The position numbers were made by a program, and so were the translations under genes. The notes beneath the pieces are model-generated. The model was not told the DNA's origin and did not search any database. It was given only the letters and a program-made list of their open reading frames with translations. A DNA stretch of 64,000 bases. Origin: Eucalyptus grandis (taxonomy: Eukaryota > Streptophyta > Magnoliopsida > Myrtales > Myrtaceae). Location of the stretch: assembly GCF_016545825.1 (NCBI RefSeq), contig NC_052615.1, positions 35,241,516 to 35,305,515 on the forward strand, read 5' to 3'. Positions 33,774 through 47,149 of the stretch are shown in pieces; the first letter of the stretch is position 1, and every line of letters starts with the position of its first letter.

Positions 33774-36560
33774 TTTTGGCATTCGAGTGTGAGTATGCTA
33801 AGAGAATGCTGTGGAATGCTGCATGGAATCCATTTCAGCTGCATCTCCATGTCCTGTAAATGAGATCATATCGTGGAAACTTACAAGGACACCGGAGAGG
33901 TGAGATGGCTTAAGCGAAACGGAAGTCCAATGGGATGTTTTCTTTGGACCATCAATCTGTACAATTTATATTATTATTAGACTTTTAGTTTGTTCAATTT
34001 AATTCTTAAGTTATTGCTAAATGTTCAATTTCATCCCCAAACTGTGTGAATATAAACTGTGTGAACATGATGACACAAACAGAGGAATCACATTTATCAT
34101 AACTCAGAGATTATATTAAACAAATTAAAAGTTTAGAAATGACATTATATATTGGATCGGAATGTATGGATCATTTATATCATTTTCTCTTTTCATTTTT
34201 GTTATTTACAAATGTCAACACATGCCACACGAATGAAAAAACTCGTGTTTGAAAATTAAGCAAACCCACTTTATCACTAATTATTTGAAAGTAATAAAAG
34301 AAACGTCGTCGTAGGACTGAAAAGATCCATCTATATCCGTGTATGAAAGCCAAAAATGTTTTTGTTTGAATTTTTGCTTTCCAAATTTACACTTACACTC
34401 ACACTACCTATTTGTTGATTAATCACGCACTTTTCTCCCAATCATAATCACCACCTTGTCTTCTTTTTTTTGGGAAGAATCAGTATTTTTACTTTTTGAC
34501 ACTTCCTTGCCTCGGTGAAAAAATCAGGGAGTCAATCATCTTATCATTAAAATGGCATTACTAAATATATTTGACGAATACAATTTATAATATTATCTTC
34601 AAAACTGCTGTGTATGTGCATTGCGCGTGCATGAGAACTAGTAATTATATAAAACAAAGAAGACCTCCTACTTTTCAAAGATCACAATTATTTTGTTCTT
34701 CCCTAAATATCATCTATTTTTATTCTATAAATATTGAATCCATTGGCAAATGCGTAAACTGATAATTTCCAACATCCCTCTCATTTTTCAATATTAATAA
34801 TATCTTTTCTACCCAAAATGACATTCCTAAAATTATCAAATTTAGATATTTTTCCCTTTCCACACATATTTACACAGTTTCCTCATATTGTAAATTTTCA
34901 TCTTTTATGTCTTTCCAGAATTTAATGATTTGGATATTTCATTTAATAAGGTGATTTTCTTAAAAATTTCAAATGTCAATTTCTTGCATACACACAATTG
35001 TGTGTTCTCATTTACTAGTATTTTAATATTTATAACTAGTGAAAAAAAAACTGCACATAATTATTAACTTACATATTTTTCTTTGGATTTATATTTGTAC
35101 AATAAATGGTCGAGGACATTAAACAAATTTTTGTTATTGAAATCTCTTAAAAGTGGGATGTCAGCTATTCTTCATTGAATATTACATATGGGATATAGTA
35201 TTCCGAATTGGTATTTGATGGAGTTTTCAAAAATAAACTCCATCTTGTTAGAGCTTGCCTGTTTAGACTTTGCTTTTTGTGTTCCCACTAAATTTTAGAA
35301 TATTATTCAAATTTAAAAAAATGCATGGAATATTACGTGCAAATATATGTGGCAAAAATTTGTGCACTCTAAAGGTTTTGAGTATTGGTAAAATGCGGCC
35401 GCCACAATCGTGAGGATTTTCTTTTGAAAAAGTGGAAATGCTCTCTCTCATCCATAGTTGAAGGATCCAAATTTTGCATTTTCTAGTGGAATTTTCATAA
35501 CTTGGTGATAGCCCTAGGCCCAGGAACAAGTTCATATCGTGCGTGCAAGAGAAAAAGGAGAAAGTGAAAAGAGAGAGAAGTGGGGGAAGGTCGAAAAGAC
35601 CCGCTCGCATGCATAGGACGTTCATGATGGAATTGGCATATTCATTCCACCAATAAATTTTTTATTCAGAGAGAGTGTTCACTATTTATTATCAATTAGT
35701 ATATATAAAATATAATCAACCACCTACTTGAAATTATGTAGCAAAATACAATTAGATTTTTTTTTTTTTTAAGGAACAAGTGATGTTTCCACTATAAATT
35801 CATAAATTATCGTAAATATTATTCAAGAGATATCACTTATCATTATTGCTTTATCAACATTTTCAAATCTCAAAATATAATTCTCTTTTCGTAAACATTT
35901 ACACAATTTCTTATATTGTGCATTTTCATCTGTAACATTTTCACTATCCCATTGTTCAAATGTTTCCGAACAAAGTAAATTTGCCTAACCTTTCAAATGA
36001 CAAGTTCTTGCTCGTACTTACTAAAAGGCACCTGCATTTGCCGGTACTATTAATGCAAAGTGCAATGTAAATGAAATTTATTAAAAATATCATTTCCTAC
36101 CACTATGTCTTATAACCGAACACAAGAATCTCCATTCTATTCCACTCCCACATTTTACTAAACAAAGTCATTGGTACCGTCATTCCATGTCCCTCATTCA
36201 ATTCTATTTAGCCACACCGAACACAACAATAGAAATAGTGGCACGTCCATAAAATATCCTCAATGCCAATTGTTTTTCCACGGGACAACTATTGAAATTG
36301 TCGTGATTAAATTTTACATGAAATATCTCAATAATCGGAAAAAAGATATAGGATTAATACCACGAAAACGTGTAATAAATTTATCAAAATTAATTTTAGG
36401 TCACTTATGATAAAATTCGAAAAAATCCAAAATTAATACATATTTGACAAATTTATGCCAAATTAATATGGATAACCAAGTCAATTGAGGTAATAATTTC
36501 ACGATAGAACAGACCGATTTAGGGTTTTTGGTGAACAAATAGTCTGGGGGCTTATGTGTC
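33774..36560. repeat. 3' flank copy 1 of the array (also after B and C)
   Basis: AT-rich non-coding DNA that recurs after gene B (41873-43735) and gene C (53302-56220) with small indels. The first few hundred bases hold the 3' UTR. The distal part, from about 35635 (GGCATATTCATTCCACC), is present after A and C but not after B. It includes dispersed-repeat segments near 36115-36240 and 36355-36480. No gene is supportable in it. Confidence 0.85.
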
Positions 36561-36649
36561 AATTTTGAGTGTTCAGTGGTAAAAAAAAAAAAGCGTGGGG
36601 AACAAAGGTGAAAAAGCAAAAGATGAAACGGAAAGGAAGATGGAAATGA

Positions 36650-37106
36650 ACGTTGATTCCCGCATCTGTCGAGCACGACGACGGCGATGGCCGTTTCCCC
36701 TCAGTGTATACACGGAAAGCTCCTGGCTTTTCGACGCGAGCTGCTGCTGCTGCTGCTTTTGGCCATATTGACTCCGCTGACACTTTCTTGGGAACGATAA
36801 AAGGAGAGAAGACGAAAGGAGACAAGCGCCTTCCTCCGGAAGCTACCCCCCCCCCAATCCTCGATTCTCAACTGTGTCCGTACGGAGAGGGGAGAGAGAC
36901 AGCGATTCTTTGACGGCTTAGGCTTTGGTTGGGTGGGCCCTCCGCCATGATTGCTCCCCTCGAAGCTGATTGGTCATTTCCCTTCCTGTGCGCATGCATA
37001 AGCAAAAGGAGGGAAAAAGCCCATCTGGGTCGTCGCCGATCGGCGTCTCTGGCCGGGTGAAGTTCCTCTTCTCCCCTCCCCTGTTTCGAGCGGAGCGGCG
37101 GCTGCG
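36650..37106 (+). promoter_or_regulatory. 5' flank and leader of gene B
   Basis: Closely matches 56280-56721 before gene D and, more weakly, the 5' flanks of A (28700-29056) and C. It contains a GCT repeat at about 36742-36757 and ends GCGGCTGCGATGG at the start codon. No confident TATA box was seen. Confidence 0.5.
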
Positions 37107-40100
37107 ATGGAGGTCGGCGACGGTCGCTCGCCGGCGAGGGTGGTCAACGACAGGGTCTACGTCGCGGTGGGGAGGGACGTACGGGAGGGACGGTCGACCC
37201 TCTCGTGGGCGATGAACAATTTCGATGGCCACTTCCGGATCATTCACGTCCACCAGCCTCACCAGCTGAATCCATCTCGTAAGTGATCGGGTTCAAAGGC
37301 GATTGGCTTTTCCCGAGTTTAATCCCATCTTGTACATCGTTTCTTTTTTGCAATCCTCGATTGTCAGGACTTGGAGTTGAACGGTGTCGTGGCATGACTT
37401 TTCGATAGATTTTGACCCGCAAAGTTTTCTTCTTCTTCTTTTTCCCCTGCTTTTCTTTTCAGTTTGCTGTGTATTGGCAAGGGGACGCAGGACCATGTGC
37501 TTATAATGTCGTGAATTTCCAATGGTTCATTTTGTGTCGGCTTGAATTTGCTTTTATGAGTTTTAGGTTCTCCTTGTAGGCTCAATCATGTTCCCGCAAT
37601 GTTTGATACTTTGCTCAATACAAGCTTTCAAGCACACGCGATAGTTTGCTCAAGATTTTACTGCTCTTTTATTGTCAAAAGGATGGTCAAAGGGATGGCT
37701 AGCATTATGGTAATATCATCGCTTGATCAGCTGACTCCATATGGTGTATGTTGAAAGAGATTGCTTTTTTGTCTGTCAATCTCCTCAAAAGAGATAGTAC
37801 ATTTATGTCAATATGAAATCTGTTGAGTGAACTAAGAAATGGAGGTTGGTAGTTTTTGATTAGCTTCATGGCCCTTTTATTTTCTTTTTTCTTTTTTCAT
37901 TGGGGTGCACCTGTGCTCTATCGGCAAGAAGATCTCCAATGATTTCAGATGATAGTTTTGTGGGACTGCATTGAAGGAAGTTCATCTCTACCCAAGCACA
38001 TTATTGGACTTTAACGATAGATGGGTCAATCGTCAATTTTGGGTGTAAAAATAGCTCACCGCAAATATTATATTTCCACTAATAAGTGTCATGACTCCAC
38101 GGTTGAATCTTGATTAGTTTACTACTTAGTATCACTGTATGAAGCATGATGCATCTGCAAAATGGTTCTGAGAATGACCCGCTTTAGAATTATAATATTT
38201 GAATGCGAACAAATTGCTAGTATTCTTTTCAAGTTCTAGTCAATGCAATTTTCCTCTGCTATAGTCCTGTAATAATAGTTTCCATTATGTGGTGGAACTC
38301 CGCTCCACAGCACGCCTGTTTTATGGTGGTGGATCCAGGAATCCTCAAGAACTCGCAAGGCAAGAGATGGAAAGGATTCTGGATGAGTACATACACATGT
38401 GTAGCCAAGCAGGGGTTAGTACCTTCCTTTTGCAGTACACATTTGTTGCTTCTAAAAATTGCTATTGATCGCACAAAACTCTCTATCCTTTGTAAATAAT
38501 TCGGCCTACATGGCAGGTGAATCACTCATATCATGGTTATTTATCTTTACCTGAAGCAAAATTGCTAGAAGACTACGACTACTGCCACCAAATAAAAAGT
38601 TTTAGAGTGTATTTACGGGTACAAACTGCCATTTCTTTCTTCAGGTTCCTGCTCAGAAAAGACACGTTGAGATGCAAGATATAGGAAAAGGGATTGTGGA
38701 ACTCATCGAGCAGCATGCCATCACGAAGCTTGTCATGGGAGCAGCTGCAGACAGACGCTATTTTGAGTACAGCCTAATCATAATTCATGATTGTATATTT
38801 AATTAAATTACAGTTGGGCATTACAAGCTAATCTGATATTTATCCCCTCCTGGTCCTAGATTAAGCGTCCAACAGTACTCGGGCTTTGCTTAATGAGCTG
38901 GCATAGTGACTTTTCTGAGCGACCTACTAGGATTATCTTGACAGACTAAACCTAGAATCCTGTATGTAATGAAGCAGCCAATTGTAATGATCACAGTTAG
39001 GTTGAGCCATGTGCTTGGAATTGTATTTTAAGTTGACAAGTGTGTGTCTAAAAATCTGTGCCCTTTTTCTTTTTCACTAGTATTCTCAAAATTGCTTGGT
39101 CATCTGCTTTTCACGTTGCAGGGGGATGACACAACTCACCTCTGCAAAGGCCAAGTTTGTGAACCAGCATGCGCATCCATCTTGTCATATTTGGTTTGTC
39201 TGCAATGGGCACATAATCTACTCAAGGTACATGTGACTATTTTTATCGAGGTGTATGGAGAGCATGAAGATGATAAATCTCAGGGGAACAAATTTTTAAC
39301 TATTGTAAATGACTATAGAAGTATAGATGGATTGATTTTCAAAGACTTTGGGTTTTCATTGTTAAATGAAAGTCAAAGTCACTCCAAAGAGATCCCATCT
39401 CCATTTGCTGATGAAGCCATTCTCATCCACTTCTTGAGGTTTTGGTTCAGGCTCTTTATTTACTGGAGTATATTGGAGATTGCTGCTTAAGCTTTTTCTA
39501 AAATTCATGTCGAGCTATAGTTGAACACAACCTTAGCTCAGTAAATGTTACCTACCAAATCTTTACAGGGAAGGTGATTTAAGCACTTTTGATATGGACA
39601 TCACATCATCAGTATTACCAGGTAGATCTGTTGTTGAATCTGGACTACAAAATACGAGGAGTCCTTCTCTTGATTCGGTTCATTCAAGATCCAACTCTAG
39701 TGAAGTTGAAGATGATCTAGCTTTGGTTCAGTATGAAAGGGGTGAGGGGAGCAACCATGTTACTGAATCAAATTCAGTGCGCGCATATGAAGGCTACAGT
39801 CAAAATCAAAGTTATACTGGAATGGTGAGAATTTTCTTTTCCTTTTTAGACTGTGCATGTTCATAATTTATATACTACAGCTGGTGTTAGATAAATGACT
39901 GGGAGGAAAAATCTTTCTTATGAATGTGACGATGATTATCTCTTATGAATGTGACGATGATTATCTCCTCTCAGGAAGGAAGTTATAGTGAGGATCTCTA
40001 TGAGCAACTGGACCAAGCAATGAAAGAAGTTGCATGTGCAAAACAGGAGGCACTAGAAGAATTGATCCGGCGTCAGAAAGCTGAGAAAACAGCAAATGAG

Positions 40101-41872
40101 GCTACCCGCAAAGTAAAGTCCTTGTTATGAGGCCTTACTCAGTTGTCAGTTGTATTGTTTTGAGGCAGCATGAATTGGTAGGATAAATTCCAAAAGCAGT
40201 TTCAAGCATTGATATGTAATCTGCTGATTTCCTTGCTTTGCAGCTTGAAGCACTTGAAAATAAATACAATGAGGAGCTAAGATTGAAGAAAGGTATTGAG
40301 GAATTGCCAGCACAAGAAAAGGAAGCATTGGAAGTTCCGAAGAAGTATAATGAGGAACTCTTGGCTAACCAAACAAGCGAACCCTCCGGTGCACATGGAC
40401 AGGACTTCATTTCTGAGTTTTCTGGGTACAAATTAGAGGCAGCTTTACAGATTGAGGAAGGGGAGTATGGGACCACCTATAGAGGTTCACTTCATCACAC
40501 GCAGGTGATCATCAAGATGATGCAACCCTGCAATTACCGTCAGGCGGTAAGGTGGTTTTGCATTGTTGGAATTTCCTGGAAGGCACACAAAACAATTTAA
40601 ATAAAATATTATTAGGGCAATGGCATTATGAAGTTGTCTGTGGAACCAGGAAGGGGTCAAGTGACTGCAAAAACTTAAGAAGTACGCTGGTGACTCTAAT
40701 TTGCTTAAAGATTGATACTGTAGTCTAAATCTTAAAACTTACTGGAGATCTGTTTATTGTTTTATATAGGGACAAGTCTTATAATCAAGATATCACGTCT
40801 TTATTATGGTAATCTAGTAATCTTTGTCTTGTTTGCTGGGGCCGTGTCGGGTTCTCTCTCCCATACTTGTCAGTTCTGTTTCAGGTTCGACGTGTGACGA
40901 AGTTGAGGCATCCTAATTTGGTAACACTCATTGGAGTCTCCCCCGACACTCCGGCTCTCATTTATGAGTACCCCCCGAATGGCAGCCTTGAAGACCAACT
41001 CGGCGCCAGGGACACCAGCAACCATCTATCTTGGCAAACTCGAATCTGTATTTGTGCAGATACGTGCGCCGCTCTTATGTTTCTTCACTCTTGCCACGGG
41101 ATGGTGCATGGCGATCTGAAACCGGGAAATATTCTTCTTGACTCCAACTTCACGGCCAAAATAGCCAACTTTGGACTGCATTCTGCACCATCTCATTTCC
41201 CCTCGACGGGAGAGTTGTCTTTTGCCTCTGATGTTTATTCATTTGGTTATGTGTTGCTGCGGTTACTCACTGGGAGATCGGCCCTGAATCTAGATGAAGT
41301 GATGCAAAATGCATTGGATGGAGAAAACCTAAGTGGCGTGTTGGATCCTACAGCAGGGCACTGGCCATTCGAGCAAGCCACCGAGCTGGCTCACCTGGCG
41401 TTAAGTTGCCGTGACATCGACAGCGATAATCGACCGGATCTTGCGTCACAGGTGTGGCCGGTACTTGAACGGATGCGAACCGAAGCCTCTCTATCCAGTC
41501 GGTCTGGTCCAGAAGAGCCCAGCCAGCCTCCGGAGCATTTCCTTTGTCCAATCTCCAACGTGAGTCGGCTTACCATTTCATCTCGGCATATATTATTCAC
41601 TGCTTGAACAGGGATCCATACGTTCGCCTGAATCATCATACATCGATCCTTGATTAACGTACTCGATTCGATCGTGCTTGTAGGAAATCATGCGAGATCC
41701 TCATGTGGCGGCAGATGGTTTTACTTACGAAGCATCGGAAATAAGACGCTGGCTTAGCGACGGCCACGATACTTCGCCCATGACGAATAATCCGCTTTCA
41801 ACCCTCGATCTTTTCCCGAACCAGGCGCTCCGTTCAATGATTCAAGAGTGGCGGCAACGCCACAACCTTTAA
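37107..41872 (+). CDS. Gene B: USP / coiled-coil / pseudokinase / U-box protein
   Basis: Nine exons: 37107-37278, 38311-38414, 38645-38766, 39122-39226, 39569-39824, 39975-40112, 40244-40546, 40885-41559, 41684-41872; 687 aa, all phases consistent. The layout is as in gene A, but the coiled-coil exon (GSYSEDLYEQLDQAMKEV onward) is present. The second coiled-coil exon is shorter than in the paralogues (101 codons against 115-122). Kinase-like features: VIIK lysine 390, alphaC Glu replaced by Ala 400, HGDLKPGN Asp 477, NFG at 495 in place of DFG, shortened activation segment. U-box about residues 621-687. From the middle of exon 7 to beyond the stop codon it is nearly identical to gene A, whereas exons 1-6 are nearly identical to gene D. 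It is thus a mosaic. Predicted cytoplasmic; no signal peptide or membrane segment. Confidence 0.9.
39916..39965 (+). repeat. 25-bp tandem duplication before a splice acceptor in gene B
   Basis: TCTTATGAATGTGACGATG plus GATTATC-type sequence occurs twice, 39916-39940 and 39941-39965, ending nine bases before the exon 6 acceptor. Gene D has a single copy at the same place. Confidence 0.9.
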
Positions 41873-43735
41873 TTTTGGCATTCGAGTGTGAGTATGCTAA
41901 GAGAATGCTGTGGAATGCTGCATGGAATCCATTTCAGCTGCATCTCCATGTCCTGTAAATGAGATCATATCGTGGAAACTTACAAGGACACCGAAGAGGT
42001 GAGATCGCTTAAGCGAAACGGAAGTCCAATGGGATGTTTTCTTTGGACCATCAATTTGTACAATTTATATTATTATTAGACTTTTAGTTTGTTCAATTTA
42101 ATTCTTAAGTTATTGATAAATGTTCAATTTCGTCCATAAATTGTGTGAATATAAACTGTGTGAACATGACACAAATAGAGGGATCACATTTATCATAACT
42201 CAAAAATTATATTAAATAAATTAAAAGTTTAGAAATGACATTATATATTGGATTGGAATGTATAGATCATTTATATCATTTTCTCTTTTCATTTTTGTTA
42301 TTTACAAATGTCAACACATGCCACATGAATGAAAAAACTCGTGTTTGAAAATTAAGCAAACCCACTTTATCACTAATTATTTGAAAGTAATAAAAGAAAC
42401 GTCGTCGTAGGACTGAAAAGATCCATCTATATCCGAAAGCCAAAAATGTTTTTGTTTGAATTTTTGCTTTCCAAATTTACACTCACACTCACACTACCTA
42501 TTTGTTGATTAATCACGCACTTTTTTCCCAATCATAATCACCACCTTGTCTTTTTTTCTTTTTCTTTTTTTGGGAAGAATCAGTGTTTTTACTTTTTGAC
42601 ACTTCCTTGCCTCGGTGAAAAAATCAGGGAGTCAATCATCTTATCATTAAAATGGCATTACTAAATAAATTTGACGAATACAATTTATAATATTATCTCC
42701 AAAACTGCTGTGTGTGTGCATTGCGTGTGCATGAGAACTAGTAATTATATAAAACAAAGAAGACCTCCTACTTTTCAAAGATCACAATGATTTTGTTCTT
42801 CCCTAAATATCATCTATTATTTACTCTATAAATATTGAATCCATTGGCAAATGCGTAAACTGATAATATTCCAACATCCCTCTCATTTTCAATATTAATA
42901 AATCTTCTCTACCCCAAAATGACATTCCTAAAATTATCAAATGTAGATATTTTTCCCTTTCCACACATATTTACACAGTTTCCTCATATTGTAAATTTTC
43001 ATCTATTATGTCTTTCCATAATTTAATGATTTGGATATTTCATATAATAAGGTGATTTTCTTCAAAATTTCAAATGTCAATTTCTTGCATACACACAATT
43101 GTGTGTTCTCATTTACTAGTATTTTAATATTTATAACTAGTGAAAAAAATGCACATAATTATTAACTTACATATTTTTCTTTGGATTTATATTTGTACAA
43201 TAAATAGTCGAGGACATTTATAAACATTTTTTTTTATTGAAACCTCTTAAAAGTGGGATGTCAGCTATTCTTCATTGAATATTACAATGGGATACAATAT
43301 TTCGAGTTGGTATTTGATGGAGTTTTCAAAAATAAACTCCATCCTATTAGAGCTTGCCTGTTTAGAATTTGCTTTTTGCGTTCTCACCAAATTTTAGAAT
43401 ATTATTCAAATTTTAAAAATGCATGGAATATTATGTGCGAATATATGTGGCAAAAGTTTTGAGTATCGTTAAAATGCAGCCGCCACAATGGTGAGGATTT
43501 TCTTTTGAAAAAGTGGAAATGCTGTCTCTCATCCATAGTTGACGGATCCAAATTTTGCATTTTTCTAGTGGGATTTTCATAACTCGGTGATAGCACTAGG
43601 CCCAGGAACAAGTTCATATCGTGTGTGCAGGAGAAAAAGAAGAAGGTGAAAAGAGAGAGGAGAAGTGGGGGCAGGTCGAAAAGACCCGCTCGCATGCATA
43701 GGACGTTCATAATGGAATTTGCACATTCATTAAGA
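41873..43735. repeat. 3' flank copy 2 of the array (after gene B)
   Basis: Homologous to 33774-35635 and 53302-55200. Homology stops at about 43735, where the other two copies continue for about another kilobase, so this is a rearrangement boundary. Confidence 0.85.
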
Positions 43736-43996
43736 GAAAGTGTTAAAAAGTTTTAAACATTTTATATTTATGTTAATTTAGTCGTATATCTTTTTTTTTT
43801 GTTAATTTAGTCCTAAATATTTTTACGTTATACTAATTTAGTTCTTTTTAATTAATTTTGATTTGATTTTGCTGAATAGACGCCAACCGACTGAAATGAC
43901 GTGATCGCCTGGCGTGAATAATTTTTAATTATATTTTAATTGTTTTTTGAATTTTTTTCTTTTATGTTTTTTCTGCATGAGTACTTAACGTTTTCT
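43736..43996. other. AT-rich segment unique to the B-C interval
   Basis: Contains repeated TTAATTTAGT(C/T)(C/G)T words (43775-43850) and a GC-richer patch at 43880-43915. Not found in the other intergenic intervals. It may be the edge of a transposon or repeat inserted at the junction of the duplicated block; no termini identified. Confidence 0.5.
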
Positions 43997-44005
43997 CTTC
44001 ATGGC

Positions 44006-45070
44006 GAGAAAATATTCAGTGGTTGCTAACCACCAGGTCACCATCCTATGTGGCGCGCATGAGCTGAAGTGGCTCCATTGAAAGATCGACACGTGACCTC
44101 TGGTCTGGACTGGCCACGAAATGGAAAAGTCTAAAAGTTGAGTTTTCTTTTTCTCGTTCCGCAGGCTGGCTGTCAGAAAAGGACGAGACAATAAATGCTC
44201 GGACTACCGCTTAAAAAATTCTCTCTCTTAATTTCAATTTTCAAGCTCTTTACGTTCTTTCTTGAAGAAGAACAGCCCAGACACTTTTCTTTCTTTCTCC
44301 AGCGAGTCCACTGCCTCCGCCTCTCCAGAAAGCCTCGCCGGTCGTTGCTTCTCCCAAGAGCTCCGTCGGTCGCAACTGGTTCCTGCCTTTGCCTCCGCCG
44401 TTGCCTCTCGGAGCGCCATCGGTGGTTCCAACGAGCTCGAGTAAACCTTGCACGCGCTTCGCTCCTCTCTCTCGCCTGGATTTTGGGAAATCAAGCGACG
44501 AAGAAGAAGCTTCCCCATTTTTTTTGCTTTTTCTTGGAGACATTTCTTGTTTTCGCCCAACTTGTATCCTTGTTTCGACACCGCCATTTGAAAAGCTCCT
44601 TTGTCGTTGTTAAGCTCAAAATCCTCTTGGTGTTTTTATTCTCTGTTGAAGTTCATTTCTCTTGACACTGTACAAATACTCTGTTTTCTTTCCCTTTTCT
44701 TCGCCCGCTTTTGATTTCGATCTCAAAAACACCTTATTTGCAAACATTTTTCCCTTCATTCAAACACCCACAATGTGCACGCATTTTTTTAATGGGTGTG
44801 TTTTACTTATGCAAGATCCTAACACGTATGGGAAGATGCGAGTGTGCATGACGGTGTTGACATTGATCAAGGCTTTGGAGGGTGAAGCTTGCATCTTCAT
44901 CATGACGTTCAGATAAACCCCTTTCCTTGGAAATATCTAAAGAAGCGAGGGCTTCGAGATGGCAAGCCTGGAGAGGTCACGGAGGAAAGTGTGGAGGAGG
45001 GTTTTCATCTTCATGGAGCTGGAAACTGGAAAGAGAAGGTGGAAGCTTTATGGAGAAACTACGAAGACGA
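44006..45070 (+). repeat. Left terminal inverted repeat of the long-TIR MULE
   Basis: Pairs with 46079-47149. It contains a GC-rich stretch (44290-44470) with Ser/Pro/Ala-coding words and an A+T-richer inner part. If transcribed together, the two arms would form a hairpin with a stem of over 1 kb. Confidence 0.88.
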
Positions 45071-46078
45071 TGATTTTTTGCCTAAAATGTTGAACCTACA
45101 TTTTGATTTTGATTTTCTGACCTTATGCAACATTAGCTTACCGCCGGGGAGATGGACGTAGATGGCATACTGAATAGTTTTAATTCTTCGTGAATGGTTG
45201 CAATTGTGGGATGGAAGGCATCAAATAAGGAGCTGATGATTTTTTTGCCTAAAATGTTGAACGCCAGATTTTGACTTACTCAGGGCTTTTCCAGTAAAGG
45301 ATTGAGGATTAAGGATGAAAGATAGGTGAGGAAATGAGCAACGCTTGAAAGGAGTAGATATTAGTAGAAGCATGAGTATAAGTAGAAGGGAACTTGAGGA
45401 AAAACTTAAGGAAAAATTTGAAGCATGTAAAAAGATCTCTTGTTATCAACTAACTTTACATGAAAGAAAACGGCTTGTTTCTTTAAGCCTGCCATTCCCA
45501 CTCTTGTCATTTAATTTGTACATTCTAACCTTCACCTGAAAGGTACGTTCAACCTGCTCAAAAATTTGAAGCCAAAAACACCCATAAAATAGAAACATGA
45601 GACACAAACTACATTTTCGCAGCCAAAGTTGGAGATTGATTATCTAATGATGCATCATTGGCTTCCAATAATCAGTCGTCAATAGTCAAGAAGGTGAGAC
45701 GTTTCTTTGCCTCTGCAACTCCAGAGAAAGCTTGGGTACTTGCGAGCATGAGATACAGATTCTCCAGTTTGGCCACAATTGCTTGCTAGTCTCTTCTCCG
45801 CTTCCCGTGTCTTTCTTCTCCATTTACAAAAAAGACCACGTATCAACTCAACGATTCAGCGTTTAGGGGCTCAACATGACGCTACAGTATTAAATAATTG
45901 AATCAATATATTCACCAATATAAACAAGCAGAATTCTCTCTCTATATATCCATCGCTCTACACGATCAAAAGACACCAGCTTTTGCCTCACAAATGCACA
46001 TCAAGAACCTAAAGAAGCCCACGATTACTAGGCTAAAGATATCTGCTTCATCGAGATGCAAAACTTTCCATCCTCTTC

Positions 46079-47149
46079 GTCTTCGTAGTTTCTCCATAAA
46101 GCTTCCACCTTCTCTTCCCAGTTTCCATCTCCATGAAGATGAAAACCCTCCTCCACGCCTTCCTCCGTGACCTCTCCAGGCTTGCCATCTCGAAGCCCTC
46201 GCTTCTTTAGATATTTCCAAGGAAAGGGGTTTATCTGAACGTCATGATGAAGATGCAAGCTTCACCCACCAAAGCCTTGATCAATGTCAACACCGTAATG
46301 CACACTCGCATATTCCCATACGTTGTAGGATCCTGCACAAGTAAAACACACCCATTAAAAAAAATGCGTGCACATTGTGGATGTTTGAATGAAGGGAAAA
46401 AATGTTTGCAAATAAGGTGTTTTTGAGATCGAAATCAAAAGCGGGCGAAGAAAAGGGGAAAGAAAACAGAGTATTTGTACAGTGTCAAGAGAAATGAACT
46501 TCAACAGAGAATAAAAACACCAAGAGGATTTTGAGCTTAACAAAGACAAAGGAGCTTTTCAAATGGCGGTGTCGAAACAAGAATACAAGTTGGGCGAAAA
46601 CAAGAAATGTCTCCAAGAAAAAGCAGAAAAAAATGGGGAAGCTTCTTCTTCGTCGCTTGATTTCCCAAAGACCAGGCGAGAGAGAGGAGCGAAGCGCGTG
46701 CAAGGTTTACTCGAGCTCATTGGAACCACCGATGGCGCTCCGAGAGGCAACGGCGGAGGCAAAGGCAGGAACCAGTTGCGACCGACGGAGCTCTTGGGGG
46801 AAGCAACGACCGGCGAGGCTTTCTGTAGAGGCGGAGGCAGTGGACTCGCTGGAGAAAGAAAGAGGAGAAGTGTCTGAGCTGTTCTTCTTCAAGAAAGAAC
46901 GTAAAGAGCTTGAAAATTGAAATTAAGAGAGAGAATTTTTTAAGCGGGAGTCCGAGCATTTATTGTCTCGTCCTTTTCTGACAGCCAGCCTGCGGAACGA
47001 GAAAAAAAAAAACTCAACTTTTAGACTTTTCCATTTTGTGGCCGGTCCAGATCAGAGGTCACGTGTCGATCTTTCAATGGAGCCACTTCAGCTCACGCGC
47101 GCCACGTAGGATGGTGACCTGGTGGTTAGCAACCACTGAATATTTTCTC
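46079..47149 (-). repeat. Right terminal inverted repeat of the long-TIR MULE
   Basis: Inverted copy of 44006-45070. The reading frame inside is conserved between arms in length and most residues, with differences such as Gly-Ala-Gly-Asn against Gly-Asp-Gly-Asn. Confidence 0.88.

Noticed and set aside
44195..44665. 156-codon frame in the left arm of the long-TIR MULE
   Set aside because: A complementary set of frames appears in the right arm, and no domain is visible. Retained only as transposon content.
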